From Nisaea sp. (lineage in GTDB: Bacteria; Pseudomonadota; Alphaproteobacteria; Thalassobaculales; Thalassobaculaceae), in NCBI RefSeq assembly GCF_017640745.1, contig NZ_JAEPQA010000008.1:1-64000 (forward strand): a DNA stretch of 64,000 nucleotides, read 5' to 3'. Position numbers and translations under genes: made by a program. Position 1 is the stretch's first letter; each line of letters starts with the position of its first letter. This document shows positions 61,795 through 64,000 of the stretch, in pieces. The notes beneath the pieces were generated by a model. The model saw only the letters and a program-made list of their open reading frames with translations, searched no databases and was not told the DNA's origin.

Positions 61795-64000
61795 GCGCGT
61801 TTTTCCCGGCTCGAATAGCTGAGCGGCTGCTGCAGGCGCGCGACCATTTCCTTCGGCACGACCTGCCAGAAGGTGCCGACCTCCTGGCTCCAGTTGATCA
61901 GCAGGCGCTCGGCGAAGCGGGACTGGGTCTGCTCCACGTGCTCCTGCACCAGACGCTTCAGGGCCGCTTCCCAGTAATCGGTCTCGATCCGCTGCCAGAG
62001 CACCGTTTCCGGGTTCACGTTCCGCTCGAAGCTGCCGTCGCTGTCATAGACGAAGGCCATGCCCCCGGTCATGCCGGCACCGAAATTCTCGCCGACCGGA
62101 CCGAGCAGGACGGCGGTGCCGCCCGTCATGTACTCGCAGCCGTTGGAGCCGCAGCCCTCGACCACCGCCTCGGCCCCGGAGTTCCGGACCGCGAAGCGTT
62201 CGCCCGCCTGGCCGGCCGCGAAGAGCTGACCCGCGGTCGCGCCGTAGAGCACTGTGTTGCCGACGATGGTGTTCTCGTTGGACGGGAACTGCGCCGCCGT
62301 CATCTGGCGGATGACGATGGTGCCGCCGGAGAGACCCTTGCCGACATAGTCGTTGGCATCGCCGAACACTTCCAGCTTCAGGCCCTGCACCGCGAAGGCG
62401 CCGAGCGACTGGCCGGCGGAGCCGCGCAGGCGGACCGTGATATGGCCCGGCTGCAACCCGGTCATGCCGTACTTCCGGGTGATCCGGGAGCTCAGCTTGG
62501 TGCCGATGGCGCGCAGCGTGTTGGCGATGTTGTAGGTGAGCTGCATCTTCTCGCCGCCCTCGAGCGCCGGCTGCGCGTCCTTGATCATCTGCGCGTCCAG
62601 AGTCTCCGGCACCTCGTTGCGGCCCTCGACCGCATTCATCACCGGCAGCCCGCCGCTATCGGCGCGCACCAGGATCGGGTTGAGGTCGAGATCGTCGAGC
62701 GAGGGGTCGCCGCGGCTGACCTGATGCAGCAGGTCGGTCCGGCCGATCACTTCCTCAAGGCTCCGCACGCCGAGTTCCGCCAGGATCTCGCGCACTTCCT
62801 CGGCAATGAAGGAGAACAGGTTCACCACCTTTTCCGGCGTGCCGTCGAACTTGGCGCGCAGGCTCTGGTCCTGGGTGCAGACCCCGACCGGGCAGGTGTT
62901 GCTGTGGCACTGCCGCACCATGATGCAGCCCATCGCCACCAGCGAGGCGGTGCCGATGCCGAACTCCTCGGCCCCGAGAATGGCCGCGATGACCACGTCC
63001 CGGCCGGTGCGGAAGCCGCCGTCGACGCGGAGCGCCACCTTGTGCCGGAGCCGGTTAAGGGTCAGCACCTGATGCACCTCGGAGAGGCCCATTTCCCACG
63101 GGATACCGGCATATTTGATGCTGGTCTGCGGGCTGGCGCCGGTCCCGCCGCCATGGCCGGAGATCAGGATCGTGTCGGCCTTCGCCTTGGCAACGCCGGC
63201 CGCGATCGTGCCGATGCCGGAGGAGGCGACGAGCTTCACGCAGACCCGGGCGTCCGGGTTGATCTGCTTCAGGTCGTAGATCAGCTGCGCCAGATCCTCG
63301 ATCGAGTAGATGTCGTGGTGCGGCGGCGGCGAGATCAGCGTCACGCCCTCGGTCGAGTGCCGGAGCTTGGCGATCATGGCATTGACCTTGATGCCCGGAA
63401 GCTGACCACCCTCGCCGGGCTTCGCCCCCTGGGCGACCTTGATCTCGAGTTCGCGGCAGTTGTTGAGGTATTCCGCCGTCACGCCGAAGCGGCCGGAGGC
63501 GACCTGCTTGATCGCCGAGCTCGGATTGTCGCCGTTCGCCCGCGGCTTGAAGCGCGCCGGATCCTCGCCGCCCTCGCCGCTGTCGGACTTGGCGCCGATA
63601 CGGTTCATGGCAATGGAGAGGGTCTCGTGCGCTTCGGGGCTGAGGGCACCGAGGGAGATGCCAGGCGCCACCAGACGCTTGCGGATCTCGGTGATGGAGG
63701 AGACGTCCTCCAGCGCCACTTCCTCGCCCGTCGGCTTGAAGCCGAGCAGGTCGCGGAGGTTGATCGGCTTCTGGGCGTAAATCTCCGCCGCGTACTTCTT
63801 GTAGAGGTGATAGCTGTCGGTCGCGACCGCATGCTGCAGGGTGTGCATCATCGGGCCGTCGAACGCGTGCCGCTCACCCTGGCGGCGGAAGCGGTAGAGA
63901 CCGCCGACCGGAAGCGTGACGACGGTGTCGTCGAAGGCCTTGCGGTGCTGCTCCAGGGCTTTCTTCTGGATACCGGCGAGACCGAGGCCGGAGATCCGCG
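61791..64000 (-). CDS. gltB: Glutamate synthase (NADPH) large subunit, C-terminal part
   Basis: The gene runs off the right edge; about 735 codons are present from IQKKALEQHRK to the stop. Seen are the FMN domain (SGHGGGTGASPQTSIKYAG), the 3Fe-4S cysteines in CIMVRQCHSNTCPVGVCTQ, and the C-terminal beta-helix (GSNGCEYMTGGTAVLLG). The N-terminal glutaminase domain is outside. It makes two glutamates from glutamine and 2-oxoglutarate; gltD should lie elsewhere or upstream. Confidence 0.96.
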   Translation of the reverse strand, partial: RISGLGLAGIQKKALEQHRKAFDDTVVTLPVGGLYRFRRQGERHAFDGPMMHTLQHAVATDSYHLYKKYAAEIYAQKPINLRDLLGFKPTGEEVALEDVSSITEIRKRLVAPGISLGALSPEAHETLSIAMNRIGAKSDSGEGGEDPARFKPRANGDNPSSAIKQVASGRFGVTAEYLNNCRELEIKVAQGAKPGEGGQLPGIKVNAMIAKLRHSTEGVTLISPPPHHDIYSIEDLAQLIYDLKQINPDARVCVKLVASSGIGTIAAGVAKAKADTILISGHGGGTGASPQTSIKYAGIPWEMGLSEVHQVLTLNRLRHKVALRVDGGFRTGRDVVIAAILGAEEFGIGTASLVAMGCIMVRQCHSNTCPVGVCTQDQSLRAKFDGTPEKVVNLFSFIAEEVREILAELGVRSLEEVIGRTDLLHQVSRGDPSLDDLDLNPILVRADSGGLPVMNAVEGRNEVPETLDAQMIKDAQPALEGGEKMQLTYNIANTLRAIGTKLSSRITRKYGMTGLQPGHITVRLRGSAGQSLGAFAVQGLKLEVFGDANDYVGKGLSGGTIVIRQMTAAQFPSNENTIVGNTVLYGATAGQLFAAGQAGERFAVRNSGAEAVVEGCGSNGCEYMTGGTAVLLGPVGENFGAGMTGGMAFVYDSDGSFERNVNPETVLWQRIETDYWEAALKRLVQEHVEQTQSRFAERLLINWSQEVGTFWQVVPKEMVARLQQPLSYSSREKRA

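Overview
The window is a stretch of chromosome from a high-G+C (about 63-65% by eye), free-living alphaproteobacterium. It probably belongs to the Rhodospirillales and related marine lineages (Nisaea/Thalassobaculum-like); that placement is inference. The support is gene order typical of alphaproteobacteria: comF-grxC-nitrilase beside a BioC/NDUFAF5-like methyltransferase, zapA-6S RNA-fau, tkt-gap-fba-thiE, efp-suhB, an MsbA-type ABC exporter divergent from a cysteine-free rpmE, and many TRAP and M20 catabolic genes. No phage, plasmid, insertion sequence, CRISPR array, rRNA or tRNA was seen.

Layout. 1-3623: an RbbA/YhhJ-type ABC exporter pair, the first gene cut by the window edge. 3637-8216: housekeeping genes (nitrilase-like amidase, GrxC, ComF, methyltransferase, carbonic anhydrase, TIM-barrel isomerase). 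8322-12573: sensor kinase plus HD-GYP response regulator. 12782-13951: YceI and cytochrome b561. 14161-30183: a mostly catabolic and transport region (SDR, M20 peptidase, KefF/KefC-like K+ efflux, nitroreductase, GNAT, homocysteine methyltransferase family, TAXI-TRAP transporter with a class-II lyase, phytanoyl-CoA dioxygenase family, KDPG aldolase and KDG kinase, PiT phosphate transporter, 2-hydroxyacid dehydrogenase). 30190-34451: RND efflux pair. 34583-39286: M20 amidohydrolase, PEP-mutase-like enzyme, YmdB-like phosphodiesterase, 5-FCL, 6S RNA, ZapA and a coiled-coil protein. 39558-44312: central carbon cluster tkt-gap-fba-thiE with no pgk between gap and fba. 44325-48414: a second kinase/regulator pair, with a GGDEF-EAL output. 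48718-50147: efp-suhB. 50334-52283: HBM-type chemoreceptor. 52389-56355: a three-gene envelope cassette (OmpA-like, MotA/TolQ-like, MotB/OmpA-like with a very long coiled coil). 56480-58069: a low-G+C orphan gene. 58205-64000: ABC exporter, rpmE, heat-shock ibpA, GST and the C-terminal part of gltB.

How the genes work together. Two paralogous kinase-regulator modules share a receiver-DUF3369 front end but end in two different c-di-GMP phosphodiesterase folds (HD-GYP and EAL), so they look like a duplicated sensory platform feeding c-di-GMP turnover. The cassette at 52389-56355 has the parts of a proton-driven envelope motor (four-helix channel subunit, TM-Asp plug subunit, peptidoglycan-binding OmpA domains) but fits neither flagellar MotAB, TolQR nor Zorya; it is the best candidate here for an undescribed system. 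Regulatory RNA is well represented: a predicted sigma-32 promoter followed by a ROSE-type RNA thermometer before ibpA, a 6S RNA between zapA and fau, hairpins between co-transcribed genes (TAXI/TRAP, tkt/gap, fba/thiE, efp/suhB), and two intergenic palindromic repeats of one style.
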